Source: Nostoc sp. NMS9 (lineage in GTDB: Bacteria > Cyanobacteriota > Cyanobacteriia > Cyanobacteriales > Nostocaceae). Taken from it: DNA of 64,000 nt. The position numbers were made by a program, and so were the translations under genes. Shown piece after piece: positions 18,674-28,410 of this stretch. A model generated the notes under the pieces. It was given only the letters and a program-made list of their open reading frames with translations. It ran no database searches and was not told the DNA's origin. Where the stretch lies: NCBI RefSeq assembly GCF_017114995.1, contig NZ_JABXKL010000074.1:168719-232718 (forward strand). Reading direction: 5' to 3'. Position 1 is the first letter of the stretch, and every line of letters starts with the position of its first letter.

Positions 18674-18868
18674 TTACTTAATTTCCTTGTGAACGGTATG
18701 TTTGTTGCAGTGGGTGCAGAACTTTTTCAGTTCTAGCCTGTTAGTGGTGTTGCGGCGATTCTTGGTACTGGTATAACGTGTAACACCAGCAGAACGCTTA
18801 TCTGGATTTGTCCGGCACTCAGTACACTCTAGTGTGATAATAATGCGGGCACCTTTACTCTTAGCCAT
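18674..18868 (-). CDS. rpmG: 50S ribosomal protein L33
   Basis: 64 aa. MAKSKGARIIITLECTECR...KRSAGVTRYTSTKNRRNTTNRLELKKFCTHCNKHTVHKEIK is a standard L33 of the zinc-binding (C+) type, with CxxC pairs at residues 15/18 and 52/55. First gene of the rpmG-rpsR pair. Confidence 0.98.
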   Translation of the reverse strand: MAKSKGARIIITLECTECRTNPDKRSAGVTRYTSTKNRRNTTNRLELKKFCTHCNKHTVHKEIK

Positions 18869-18911
18869 AATCTTACAAACAGTGAAGCCTGAAGAGAATT
18901 AACACAAATGA

Positions 18912-19469
18912 CTATCTTCTCACATTCCGCCGCATATTTTCAACTAATCTTTTAATTTTTATATCGAGCGAGTAGCCACGACGCGACGAAACGATGAAAG
19001 TTCCACAATAGCGATCGTGTAAAGCCTGCCGCATCTGGGTATCAGAGAAGGCAGTCCCGCAATCAATTGCTAGGGGAATTACTAGCAGTATAGCAGTGGG
19101 ATTGGCTCTAATATTGCTCAGGGCAATTGACACTAATAAAGCACCCAAGCCGATAATCGCTTCTCGCTTCATTAGTGAGAGCAAATCTGGAATTCTGCCC
19201 ACTACTTCTCCATCTTCGACTGACAACACCTTTAAATCGAACGCCCAACGCCCTAAACTTTGCCCTTGATTGTTGTATACCACTAGCACCCGCAAAACCA
19301 GCCAAAGTATTACAAAAACTAAGATTTCAACAAATTGAATCCCGATATCGCTGCCTCCCAGTAGAGAACTGATTAACCAGACACCAAGGAAATCAAGTCC
19401 CAATGCCATACCTCGTCGCCCAATCTCAGCCTTGGGATAGTGTTTTTGGGGAACTCGTTCGATTGTCAT
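18912..19469 (-). CDS. RDD family membrane protein
   Basis: About 185 aa from the ATG at 19469; a TTG three codons upstream is less likely. GRRGMALGLDFLGVWLIS carries the R...D of the RDD domain in the first helix. Further helices lie at about residues 40-62 and 100-135, with GQSLGRWAFDLKVLS between them (a conserved GQTxGK/R-type loop) and a basic C-terminus. The role of RDD proteins is poorly known; transport or ion exchange has been suggested for some. It lies 43 bases before rpmG on the same strand. Confidence 0.85.
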   Translation of the reverse strand: MTIERVPQKHYPKAEIGRRGMALGLDFLGVWLISSLLGGSDIGIQFVEILVFVILWLVLRVLVVYNNQGQSLGRWAFDLKVLSVEDGEVVGRIPDLLSLMKREAIIGLGALLVSIALSNIRANPTAILLVIPLAIDCGTAFSDTQMRQALHDRYCGTFIVSSRRGYSLDIKIKRLVENMRRNVRR

Positions 19470-19779
19470 ACAAAACAAGTATTTTTATTTAGGGGTTAGG
19501 AAATAGTGATCGCTCCTGTTTTTAATATTAAGATGATGACTCGGCTAGTTGCTGCGCTAGAAAAGAACAAAAACCAGTTAACAAAAATTTGTGCAACTAA
19601 CAACTGCATAACTCAAAAATAGGATTAAGCTTTTATGGCAGTTTTGATACTCTGCTGATACTTAGTAAGCATCTCACAGAGTAGCCGTTACACGTCATGG
19701 ATGCAACACACAGCAGGGTTGTACATCTGTATTGTATTGTTGTAGAAACTTAATTTTAATTAATTTCGGGGTTGCATTG
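19470..19779. other. Divergent intergenic region, 310 bp
   Basis: Separates the RDD gene from the PEP-CTERM gene and should hold both promoters. I see no repeat or RNA gene and no clear promoter box. Confidence 0.4.
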
Positions 19780-20406
19780 ATGACACATCTATTTACTAGA
19801 ACAGCTATTAGTCTGGTGACGACTACTGCTTTAGCCTTAGCGATCGCCATAACCACTAACGACCTAGCTCATGCTGCTGAGTTCAACTTTAACTGGAAAG
19901 GAGACACAGGTTATTCAGCTAAAGGTTCATTTAACTACGATACATCAACTGCTCCCAGCGTCATTTCTGAAACAGGCTTGAGAGCTACGAAGAACTTGCA
20001 ATCTCTCTCAATTTCCTTCTTTGATCCCTTGAGTAATCTCATAAATAGTTTCACTCCCGTACTTAGTGGTATATCTAACTACAGCTATTTGAGATTCAAC
20101 TTTGATAGCACTAAAGAGCAAATCTTTGGCCCCTTTGATGTTGGCAAGGATAATGATCTTGCTGGTGACACATGGCTTAATAATAATCTCGCACTCATAG
20201 ATGAAGATTCGAGTGATGAAGTTGTAGCTAAAGAATTTGGTTTGTATAACAGAAATGCAGCAGGCACAAAGCAAATACTAGATTTAAGCAACAATTCGGT
20301 TCAGGTATCCAAAGTCCCTGAAGGAAGCATAATTATCGGTTTACTAGCAGTGTGTAGTTTGGGATTTACCGCTTATAGAAATCTAGACAAAGCTACCCAA
20401 GAATAA
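19780..20406 (+). CDS. PEP-CTERM-type surface protein (variant VPEG motif)
   Basis: 208 aa from the ATG at 19780; an in-frame TTG at 19732 precedes the signal peptide. Residues 1-31 are a signal peptide (MTHLFTRTAISLVTTTALALAIAITTNDLAHA). The body starts AEFNFNWKGDTGYSAKGSFNYDTS, a pattern shared by a cyanobacterial PEP-CTERM subgroup. The end is VPEGSIIIGLLAVCSLGFTAYR with a charged tail, so the usual P-E-P reads P-E-G. Export and exosortase processing are likely. It is unrelated in body sequence to the PEP-CTERM protein at 8369-9055. Confidence 0.8.
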   Translation: MTHLFTRTAISLVTTTALALAIAITTNDLAHAAEFNFNWKGDTGYSAKGSFNYDTSTAPSVISETGLRATKNLQSLSISFFDPLSNLINSFTPVLSGISNYSYLRFNFDSTKEQIFGPFDVGKDNDLAGDTWLNNNLALIDEDSSDEVVAKEFGLYNRNAAGTKQILDLSNNSVQVSKVPEGSIIIGLLAVCSLGFTAYRNLDKATQE

Positions 20407-20429
20407 AAGAAAAGTTGGAGGCGATCGCT

Positions 20430-21695
20430 ATGTTATCAGTCAGCGATGCACAAGCAATTATTTTAAATTTGGTGCAGCCGTTGGATTGTCAACGGGATAC
20501 AGAAGTTGTAGATTTATTGACAGCAGATAGTCGCATTTTGGCAACACCTGTCACCAGTCCGCTAGATTTTCCCCATTGGGATAATTCGGCAATGGATGGC
20601 TACGCAGTTCGTTACGAAGATGTACAGCACTCTAGCACCGAACAACCAGCTATTTTAGAAATTGTTGAAGAGATTCCGGCTGGGTATCAGCCCAAGTCTA
20701 CGATTCAACCAAGGCAAGCTGCACGAATTTTTACAGGTGCGGTGATCCCAGCAGGTGCAGATACTATAGTCATGCAAGAGAAGACACGCCGCGAGGAAAA
20801 CCGCGTATTTATCCTAGATGCGCCAAAACCGCAAGAATTTGTCAGACATAAAGCATCTTTTTATCAAGCTAGAACACAACTACTACCAGCAGGAATTAAG
20901 TTAAATGCCTCAGAAATTGCCGTATTAGCAGCAGCACAGTGTCCGCAATTAAGTGTTTATCGTCGTCCGCGTGTGGCAATTTTTTCCACTGGTGATGAGT
21001 TGGTGACAGTTGAGCAACCGTTACAACCAGGGCAAATTGTGGATTCTAATCAGTATGCACTGGCAGCTTTGGTGAGACAAAGTGGCGCAGAACCGTTAAT
21101 TTTAGGCATTGTGAAAGACGATCCAGTTGCTCTGGAGAAAGTTATTAACCACGCCATTGCGATCGCTGATATAGTTCTCTCTTCTGGTGGTGTCTCAGTG
21201 GGAGATTATGACTATGTTGACAAAATTTTAGAGTCACTAAGAGCAAAAATCCACATTCGGGCTGTACAGATAAGGCCAGGAAAACCCCTCACTGTCGCCA
21301 CCTTCCCCAGTACAAATGCGATTAATCGCGTCTCTCCCTACTCAGCACTATACTTTGGTTTACCAGGAAACCCTGCTTCTGTGTTGGTGACATTTTGGCG
21401 GTTTGTGCTACCAGCAATCAAGAAACTTTCGGGAATTACTGAAGGTTGGGAACCAGTATTTTTGAAAGTGCGATCGCATGATGAATTGCGATCAGATGGC
21501 AAACGTGAAACTTACCTTTGGGGTAAATTGCATTTAATTAATGGTGTTTATGAATTTCACAAAGCTGGAGGTAGTCACAGTTCTGGCAATTTAATTAATT
21601 TAGCTCAAACCAATGCCTTAGGTGTTCTCCCAGTGGGTGAAACATTTATTTCTCCACAAGAAGAAGTGCAAGTTTTGCAGCTTAGTAACGGGTAA
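20430..21695 (+). CDS. moeA: Molybdopterin molybdenumtransferase
   Basis: 421 aa from the ATG at 20430, which has GGAG at 20417-20420; a TTG at 20415 overlaps that ribosome-binding site and is rejected. MoeA inserts molybdate into adenylylated molybdopterin. Diagnostic motifs: DFPHWDNSAMDGYAVR near residue 46, PRQAARIFTGAVIPAGADTIVMQE, STGDELV, QIVDSNQYAL, SSGGVSVGDYDYV, QIRPGKPLTVATF, and YFGLPGNPASVLVTFWRFVLPAI. Full length. A molybdenum cofactor is needed for nitrate reductase in such organisms. Confidence 0.96.
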   Translation: MLSVSDAQAIILNLVQPLDCQRDTEVVDLLTADSRILATPVTSPLDFPHWDNSAMDGYAVRYEDVQHSSTEQPAILEIVEEIPAGYQPKSTIQPRQAARIFTGAVIPAGADTIVMQEKTRREENRVFILDAPKPQEFVRHKASFYQARTQLLPAGIKLNASEIAVLAAAQCPQLSVYRRPRVAIFSTGDELVTVEQPLQPGQIVDSNQYALAALVRQSGAEPLILGIVKDDPVALEKVINHAIAIADIVLSSGGVSVGDYDYVDKILESLRAKIHIRAVQIRPGKPLTVATFPSTNAINRVSPYSALYFGLPGNPASVLVTFWRFVLPAIKKLSGITEGWEPVFLKVRSHDELRSDGKRETYLWGKLHLINGVYEFHKAGGSHSSGNLINLAQTNALGVLPVGETFISPQEEVQVLQLSNG

Positions 21696-21712
21696 TGGGG
21701 AGTAGGGAGTGA

Positions 21713-21858
21713 GGAGACAAGGAGACAAGGAGACAAGGAGACAAGGAGACAAGGAGACAAGGAGACAAGGGGACAAGGAGGAATTATTGAACAAGTCTCT
21801 CCCTTGTCTCTTCTCCATGCCCAATGCCCAATGCCCAATGCCCAATGCCCAATGCCCA
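21713..21858. repeat. Compound tandem repeat: 8 x GGAGACAA and 6 x ATGCCCA
   Basis: Eight contiguous 8-bp units (GGAGACAA, the last GGGGACAA) fill 21713-21776. After a complementary stretch (ACAAGTCTCTCCCTTGTCTC, 21791-21810) come six 7-bp units ATGCCCA at 21817-21858, reaching almost to the end of the minus-strand gene. The same two repeat types recur near 7780, 34041, 34146, 38310 and 46750. Confidence 0.9.
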
Positions 21859-21861
21859 ATC

Positions 21862-23094
21862 TTAAAATATCTGCTCAAAAGCCTCAATTAGGCTGTTAAC
21901 CTCCTCAAGGGTGTTGTAATGCACCATACTCACCCGAACTATTCCACCTTGGGATGCTAACCCCAAGTATTCAATGAGCCGTCTAGCATAAAAGTCCCCA
22001 TAGCGAATCCCAATATAATTTTGGTCAATTTTTGCCGGAATAGTTGAGCTATTTATTCCATCGACGACAAAAGATATAGTTGGCACACGGGTTTGACGGT
22101 CAGCTTTTGATTGACCAATGACTCGCACATTAGGCTTATTGTTAAGGTAATTTAGGAGGCGATCGCTAATCTTTTCTTCATGTATGCTAATTAAATCAAA
22201 TGCTTGTACCATTTGATTTCTCAAATCAGGTGCAGTTTCATCCCCGTAGTGCAATTGTGCTAATTCACTTAAATAATCACATAAACCTAACATTCCATAA
22301 CTTAATTCAAAATTGACATTCCCTAACTGAAATTTATAAGGTATATCTGTCTGTGTAATAAAATAATGATTAAGACCAGGCAATCTTAATAAATGTTCTT
22401 CTTTACCATAAAGTAAGGCATGATGCGGCCCATAGACTTTATAAAAACTCAAAGTATAGAAATCAACATCTAAATCTTGGACATCAACTAATCTGTGAGG
22501 TGCATAAGCTACACCATCTATACAAATCATTGCATTGCGATCATGTACAAATGCAGCAATTTCTTTGATTGGGTTGATGGTTCCCAGAACATTAGAAGCA
22601 TGAGTCAAGGCTACCAGTTTTGTGCGCTGACTCATCAATGGTTCTAAATCTGCTAAATGAAGTTCCAAAGTATCTGGGCGAACTTGCCACACTTTAACCT
22701 TCATTCCTTGTTTTTCAAGAGCGACCCAAGCACCAATATTAGCCTCATGGTCACAATTAGTAACAATAACCTCATCACCAGGTGTAAAGGTTTGACCCAG
22801 AGACATTGAGAGAACTTTCAACATCATTGTAGTAGATGGGCCCATAACCACTTCTTTAGAAGAATTAGCATTAATGAAAGTAGCCATTCCCTTAGTTGCT
22901 AAAGCCAATCGTTCTCCAGCAAGTTGAGAAATCGTATAAGAGGCTCCTAACTGGACATCAGAACTTAGAAGAAATTGGCTAATTCTATCTACTACTTTTT
23001 TCAAGGTTTGTGACCCACCAGCATTATCAAAAAAAGTCCATTCACCAGCTAGAGCAGGAAAATATTCACGAACTTTATCAAGATTCAGGATCAT
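21862..23094 (-). CDS. Cysteine-desulfurase-like aminotransferase class V
   Basis: 410 aa, ATG start. PLP-dependent fold type I: FFDNAGGSQTLKKVVDRI near residue 21, VMGPSTTMMLKVLS, NCDHEANIGAWVALEKQG near 136, ALTHASNVLGTINPIKEI near 182, CIDGVAYAPHRLVDVQDLDVD near 215, and the PLP lysine in FYTLSFYKVYGPHHALLYG near 245. The pattern fits the cysteine-desulfurase-like subgroup rather than IscS. I do not see the flexible active-site Cys loop of true desulfurases with confidence, so sulfur transfer is not assured. It converges with moeA across a repeat cluster. Confidence 0.85.
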   Translation of the reverse strand: MILNLDKVREYFPALAGEWTFFDNAGGSQTLKKVVDRISQFLLSSDVQLGASYTISQLAGERLALATKGMATFINANSSKEVVMGPSTTMMLKVLSMSLGQTFTPGDEVIVTNCDHEANIGAWVALEKQGMKVKVWQVRPDTLELHLADLEPLMSQRTKLVALTHASNVLGTINPIKEIAAFVHDRNAMICIDGVAYAPHRLVDVQDLDVDFYTLSFYKVYGPHHALLYGKEEHLLRLPGLNHYFITQTDIPYKFQLGNVNFELSYGMLGLCDYLSELAQLHYGDETAPDLRNQMVQAFDLISIHEEKISDRLLNYLNNKPNVRVIGQSKADRQTRVPTISFVVDGINSSTIPAKIDQNYIGIRYGDFYARRLIEYLGLASQGGIVRVSMVHYNTLEEVNSLIEAFEQIF

Positions 23095-23829
23095 AGTATA
23101 AGTAAGTTTTCTAGAGAATAGACCTTTTGCAAAAGTCCCCTAATACCCCATCCCCAACCCTTCACCACAGGCGGGGAGGGGAGAATTTGACGTAAGTCAA
23201 AGGCGGAGTGGGGTTCTTTTTTTGATTTATGCAAGAAGTCGAATGTTCTTTACCCTAGCCTACCTTCTGATAAGTCGCCTAGAGAACATCTATATTCTCT
23301 TTTGATGTTTGCAGCTTGCTGTGCCAGCCTTCTTGCTCTAGATATCTGGTGAAAAAGATGTAGCAGTGCGATGTCTCTACAAGGGTTCTAGATAATGTAT
23401 ATTATTTAATTTCTGGAGATGTCTTCTACAAGAACCTATCTAAAGAGGGTATACTTAAACCCATAAAGACTATTTTATTATTTGTAACTATACAAGTTAC
23501 ACCCCTCCCCAAACCTCACTCCACTTGCTTTGCTTTTATAGCAAGAAGGCTAAGAGCGAACAAGTCAGTCGGGCTGACCAACGTAGTGGCAACCCTTACA
23601 AGGGGAAAGTGGTCGGGTATTTCTGTATCTCATGTTGGCGTAGCCTCTGTCTCCAACACGCTGTTCGCGTTCGTAAAGAAGTTGAAATCTCCTGTATTTA
23701 ACTTTCAGCAACTATTAATGTCTTGATTCTTCACAATTCTCGCCAATTTTCTTTGATAAGTTTAAGGTAGAGTCAAAGCAACTATTGTTTTGAGTCTTAA
23801 TTCCTTGATTGAAAATAAAGGAACGACTT
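23095..23829. other. Gene-free region, 735 bp, with dispersed-repeat debris
   Basis: No sustained reading frame. It holds remnants of C-rich cyanobacterial repeats (about 23132-23220, ACCCCATCCCCAACCC then GGCGGGGAGGGGAG, partly self-complementary), a block at 23372-23422 that recurs at 58662-58710, and a further stretch at 23510-23690 with broken HIP-free repeat sequence. The promoter of the DUF4327 gene should lie near the right end. Confidence 0.5.
23372..23422. repeat. Dispersed repeat, copy 1
   Basis: TGTCTCTACAAGGGTTCTAG followed by ATAATGTATAT and a TTAATTTC..AGATGT tail. The same order of elements occurs at 58662-58710 with a few substitutions and a short indel. Confidence 0.6.
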
Positions 23830-24051
23830 ATGAACACTACGGTTAAATATGACATCAAGGTTATCAAGCAAGAAGCACTTCAACTTGTTAAAAAGAGACT
23901 TGTTAACCGTCAGCAGCCAATTTATACCCTCTGTAAATATATTCCTCATCGTGACTGGGTTAATTTTGAACTTGAGTTAGAAAAAAATGAATTTCTACTC
24001 AGAGATAGAATTATCGATTTACTGAATCACGAATCTTGGGAAGATGATTGA
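23830..24051 (+). CDS. DUF4327 family protein
   Basis: 73 aa from the ATG at 23830, preceded by AAAGGAA; an in-frame TTG at 23811 is upstream of this site. The sequence has YDIKVIKQEALQLVKKRLVNRQQPIYTLCKYIPHRDWVNFELELEKNEFLLRDRIIDLL, which I recognise as the cyanobacterial DUF4327 pattern (QPIYxLCKYIP..W and LRDRIxDL). The function of the family is not known. It is small, charged and soluble. It stands alone in a gene-poor region. Confidence 0.75.
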   Translation: MNTTVKYDIKVIKQEALQLVKKRLVNRQQPIYTLCKYIPHRDWVNFELELEKNEFLLRDRIIDLLNHESWEDD

Positions 24052-25124
24052 GGCTGCATGAAGCTAAACCACTATTAGCTGCATCCCAATAAAATCAAAA
24101 TTACAAATTCATTTTTCAAAATTAAAAGCTCTCGAATTAATCGGGGGCTATAAGCAAAAGATTATTAAAGTAAGCAATAAATCTTGATCGATGGCTTAGG
24201 TTTGAAAAGATACAGCAGATTTCAACTTGGTGAGGTATAAGAAATACCCCACCCGCCTATCGCGCACCCTCCCCTTGGAAAGCAGGACTGTTTCATTCCC
24301 CAAAGAGCTTTAAAAATCAAGGGTTCTAGCAATTAAAAATTGGTTATTTTGTTACCAGCGTGCTGAGATAATGAACTATTTTACTGGTATTTAAGTGCTT
24401 AAATGTTCATCTCATCGTCACCCTTACTTACAATTTTCTTGCTAACCATCTTGACAAATCCTGTTTTAAATGGAATGAAACAGCCCTGCTTGGTAAGGGG
24501 AGGGTTGAAGAGGCGTGTACCTCATATATTTGCAAAACCCTGTAAGAGAACCATCGCTAGCGTAGTAATAATTCTCTGTTAAGCAAGTTTACACAATAAA
24601 AACAAGCTGTGTGAAAAAAAGTAAACAAGACTCAAACCCTTTTTCTCCCTTCTTTATCCCAACAAGAATTATTGACACCGAGCTACGGTGTACACACAAG
24701 TTTTTTAGAGTTGTCCTACAAACTTATACCAATTCTGTATGAAGATGGGCTAAACCATATTTAAGTACAAGAAAGAAAAACGAACCGCATTCGCGCAGCG
24801 TCTCGTAAGAGTTGGACACAAAGAAAGAAAGAAGAAGTTAAGAGGGTTTGGCGCAGCCTCACAAAGAAATGGTATTATCATTGTCCTCTCGTTCGCCTAC
24901 TATGCATGGGAATGGTTAGTTAGGGGTTGCTACCTCCAGTCAGACATAGCCTAACCTCAGAAGCAACCTCACCTCTTTGGCTGTGGGTTTGAGAAATTTT
25001 TCTGTCTTCTTTTTATAAATGTGTCAGTTAATACCTGATGCTTAGGCTACAGTCTCACATTCTTGAGCAATTAATTACTGAAATCAAGAAAAATAATTAG
25101 ACTAATCGATTCCAGTAAATTGGA
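24052..25124. other. Gene-poor region, 1073 bp
   Basis: No credible coding frame. It includes the terminal-inverted-repeat element at 24265-24507 and, at about 24780-24900, fragments of the type GCGCAGCGTCTCGTAAGAG and GGCGCAGCCTCACAAAGAAA common in intergenic repeats. The rest is AT-rich. Confidence 0.5.
24265..24507. mobile_element. Candidate MITE-like element with about 35-bp terminal inverted repeats
   Basis: The left end (24265-24299) reads CACCCTCCCCTTGG..AAGCAGG.CTGTTTCATTCC. The right end (24472-24507) is its reverse complement, with GGAATGAAACAGCCCTGCTT then GGTAAGGGGAGGG. Over 35-36 bp there are only about four differences. The 170-bp centre is AT-rich and noncoding. No transposase is present, so it would be non-autonomous. 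An obvious target duplication is not seen. Alternatively it is a nested pair of dispersed palindromes. Confidence 0.55.
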
Positions 25125-25376
25125 TTAGGTAGATAACTCCTCTAGCCCAATCCATTCGGTAATCGATTGCCATTGGCTTGCGTGAACAATAGTATTCCTA
25201 CGTTTTTCTTTTTGAGGCTTTCTAGGTAGTTTTCCCATGACAACATCAGCGAATGAACTCGATTCGTTGCAATTATAAATAGGCATTTCCTGCCAGCAGT
25301 GGCGACAAAACCAGTAAGTCTCTGCACCGCGTATATGTTCTAAAAGTAAACTTGAGCAGCAAGGGCAGTAATTCAT
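25125..25376 (-). CDS. Small zinc-ribbon protein, unknown function
   Basis: 83 aa, ATG start. The N-terminus has two CxxC knuckles: Cys4/Cys7 in MNYCPCCSS and Cys24/Cys27 in YWFCRHCWQEMP, giving a four-Cys zinc ribbon. The rest is basic and polar (GKLPRKPQKEKRRN) and ends in a short helix (WQSITEWIGLEEL). It may bind nucleic acid or protein. No partner gene is evident. Confidence 0.6.
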   Translation of the reverse strand: MNYCPCCSSLLLEHIRGAETYWFCRHCWQEMPIYNCNESSSFADVVMGKLPRKPQKEKRRNTIVHASQWQSITEWIGLEELST

Positions 25377-25730
25377 ATTTTTCTCAAATCCTGTTTATAA
25401 AAGTGTTGTTGCAATTCAGGGCAGCTACTTGATAAGCCCGTAGATATTTAAAAGAAACTGTCTATATTTTGACTATAGTCTTTAAATATGAGGAACTTGT
25501 GAGGATAGTTAAAATACTTAATATTTTGGCAAAACTTATACATATTTTTTAAGTAATACTTTCAGGCTGATTTAGTGGTTTTTCAGAAAATCCTCAAATT
25601 ATCTTCAGAGAAATTTCAGGAAGATCACTATAATTTACAAATTAACCATAAGGTTCAACGAGCAACTGCTTAAATTAGCAAGCTTAAATTATGTTATTAA
25701 TCATTCTCTACGATCGATTAGCCCTGATAG
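25377..25730. other. Intergenic region, 354 bp
   Basis: AT-rich, with no gene or repeat that I can support. It precedes the decayed sensor kinase and would have held its promoter and possibly its original 5' end. Confidence 0.4.
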
Positions 25731-28100
25731 TTTTGTAAGTCAGAAAATATTCAGCCAATTGAGATAGAGCAAGTCCGCAGCCAAAGTCAAAATAACTTAA
25801 AATTATCGGTTGAGGCACAATCGGCTCAAATGCAAATGATGCAAGTTAATCAGGAACTTCAGAAAGCCCTCGAAGAACTCCAGGTTGTGAAAGAAAAACT
25901 GCACCAAGCTTACGAGGAGTTAGAACAACGAGTGACGGAACGGACAGCAGAACTTGTGATGTCTAACGTCTTGTTGCAACAAGAAATTATTGAATGCCAA
26001 AGCGCAGAAGCTGCATTACGGCAGAGCGAAAACCTCTATCGCCAACTCGTGGAAAGCCAAACTGACATAATTATCCGCATTGATTTGCAGGGGCAGATTA
26101 CCTTTGCTAATGTGGCAGCTTGTCAAACCTTTGGCTGGAAACAAGATGAGTTTCGTGGTCAGTCATTTTTCCAGCTTCTTCATCCAGATGACTTGCCTCA
26201 AGTGATGGAAAGTATCACAGCTTTAGCAACTTCATACTATCCCTTGACTAATTGTGAAAGATGTGCATTGACAGTCAAGGGTATCCGCTACTTTCAATGG
26301 AATGCGATCGCAATTCCTAATGACAAAGGAGAGGTTGTTGAAATACAACAGGTAGGCAGAGATATTACCGAACAGCAAGCCGCGCTACACGACCGCCAAC
26401 TTGCCGAAGCAGCACTACGCCAAAGTGAAGAGAAATTTCGCACTTTTTCCGAAAATACCCACGCAATGATCTGGATTGCTAGCGCAGATTCATTCTACCC
26501 TTTGTATATTAGTCCTGCTTATGAGAAGATTTGGGGTCGATCTTCCCAACGTCTATTTGAGCAGCCAAAATCTTGGGTAGACGCAGTTCATCCAGACGAT
26601 CGCGATCGCGCCACCTAATCAATCAAGCAACTGCTTAGTGGTAGTCAATCCATTTCAGCAGAATATCGGATTTTGCGACCTGATGGATCGATCCGCTGGA
26701 TTTGGAATCGGGGCTTTGCTGTCTATGACGACCAAGGAAAAGTTAACTACTATGGTGGCATTTCTGAAGATATCACTGAACGCAAGCTGGCTGAAGAGTC
26801 ACTCCAAGAAAGTGAAGCGCGATTGAGTTTAGCTACCGAAGCTGTCCAAATAGGTATATGGGATCGGAACCTGATTGCCAATACTTGTATTTGGTCTGCC
26901 AATATGGAGCTACTTTATGGTCTGCCAAGCAATACCTTGTGTCCAACCTTTGAAGACTATTTCAATTTAATCCATCCAGCAGACCGCGAATCTGTAGCTG
27001 CGAGTATAGCTCGTATGATTGAGGAAGGAAAGGGATCTACAGAATATCGAATTGTCTGGCCCGACGGCAGCCTACACTGGTTAAACTGCAAAGGTCAGGT
27101 CTACTATAACGAAATCGGTCAGCCGATCCGGCTCATCGGTACAAATAGGGATATCACTGAGCGCAAGCTAGCGGAACAAAAAATCTCCGAACAAGCCGCT
27201 CTACTTGATATCGCTACCGACGCCATATTAGTTCGAGATTTCCAGTCTCAAATCTTATTCTGGAATCAAGGTGCAGAGCGGATGTAGGGTTGGCTTTCTA
27301 CAGAGGTTATGGGAAAAGACCTCCACGAGATTTTATACCCAGATGGAACTCAGCAGCAATTGAAAGAACCACTAAAAAGCGTAATTGAGAGTGGCTCGTG
27401 GCAAGGTGAGTTACATAAAGTTACAAAATCCGGTCAGAAAATTATTGTGGAAAGCCGTTGGACATTGATGCGTGATTCTGCGGGAGAACCCAGATCCATC
27501 CTGACTGTTGACACTGACATCACCCAAAAGAAACAACTCGAAGAGCAGTTTTTTCGCACCCAGCGATTGGAAAGCCTTGGTACTCTTGCAGGTGGTATTG
27601 CTCACGACTTGAACAATATATTGACACCAATTTTGGCAGCGGCTCAATTATTACAGGGAAAATTTTTCCAAGACGAGGAGCGTTCTGGGCAATTGCTGAC
27701 ACTTATAGAAAGCAACGCCAAACGCGGAGCAGCTTTAGTGAAGCAGGTCTTATCCTTTGCGCGAGGATATAAAGGAGAGCCGACAATTATCCAAGTCCAG
27801 TATCTGATTTCAGAAATTATCCAAATTGCTAAACAGACATTTCCCAAATCTATTGAATTTTTCACCGTCATCCCAGAAGACATTTGCGCGATCGCTGGGG
27901 ATACTACACAACTACATCAAGTGTTAATGAATCTGTTAGTAAATGCCCGCGATGCTTTACCAGATGGTGGCAATATCAATATTTCTGTGGAAAATAAGTT
28001 TATTGATGAAGCTTATACCAGAATGAATCTTGATGCCAAGGTTGGGCATTATATTGTGATTACCGTTGCTGATAACGGAATAGCTGCAACAAATAGCTGA
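25731..28100 (+). pseudogene. Multi-PAS sensor histidine kinase, decayed (two nonsense codons, 3' deletion)
   Basis: One frame carries the whole protein but is cut by a TAA at 26616-26618 (expected DRAT-x-SIKQLLSG) and a TAG at 27285-27287 (GAERM-x-GWLSTEV, where PAS domains usually have Tyr). Order: coiled coil (LQKALEELQVVKEKLHQAYEELEQRVTERTAEL), four or five PAS/PAC units with DITER..AE connectors, then HisKA with the phospho-His in GTLAGGIAHDLNNILTPI, and the N box NLLVNARDALPDGG. The ATPase domain ends abruptly in the G1 box (VADNGI) at about 28082 and reads into foreign sequence. The 5' end has no clear start: the frame is open back to a stop at 25728, with coding-like sequence before the ATG at 25830. 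Not functional as a full kinase. Confidence 0.85.
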
Positions 28101-28410
28101 TGAGGGTTATAAGTCTGTAGTGAATCTACGTTTGGCTGACGAAACAGGCATACTCGCGAATGAACAGGAAAAGACTGAGCTTTTGGGATTGTATTATCTT
28201 AATTTCCCAACTAAATGTGAAGACATTAATCATCAAAGTACGCTCCAGATATATCAGACTATCACTGAATTACCCAAACCGACTCTGATATATTGTGATA
28301 ATTTAATTCGTTCAGCTGCAATAGTATTTTTGCATATCGCTCTTCAACAGGGTATAGGCTTTGAAAAAGCACTACAAAAAATTATTAATTTAGGCTTGAT
28401 ATCAGACTAG
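28085..28410 (+). pseudogene. Phosphatase-like (DUF442/BLH type) 3' fragment fused to kinase relic
   Basis: From about 28085 the frame reads LQQIADEGYKSVVNLRLADETG, then YLNFPTKCEDINHQSTLQIYQTITEL, TLIYCDNLIRSAAIVFLHIALQQG, ending at 28410. That is the shape of a dual-specificity-phosphatase-like domain, with the C-x5-R loop as CDNLIRS. Family proteins begin about 20 residues earlier with a start Met that is missing here, because the upstream bases belong to the truncated histidine kinase and a TAG lies just before the homologous part. A GTG near 28114 or 28120 could start a shortened product, but the first strand would be lost. Confidence 0.65.

Noticed and set aside
21605..21887. Minus-strand frames of 84-89 codons over the moeA end
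   Set aside because: They are made of the ATGCCCA and GGAGACAA repeats read on the other strand; low complexity, no start signal.
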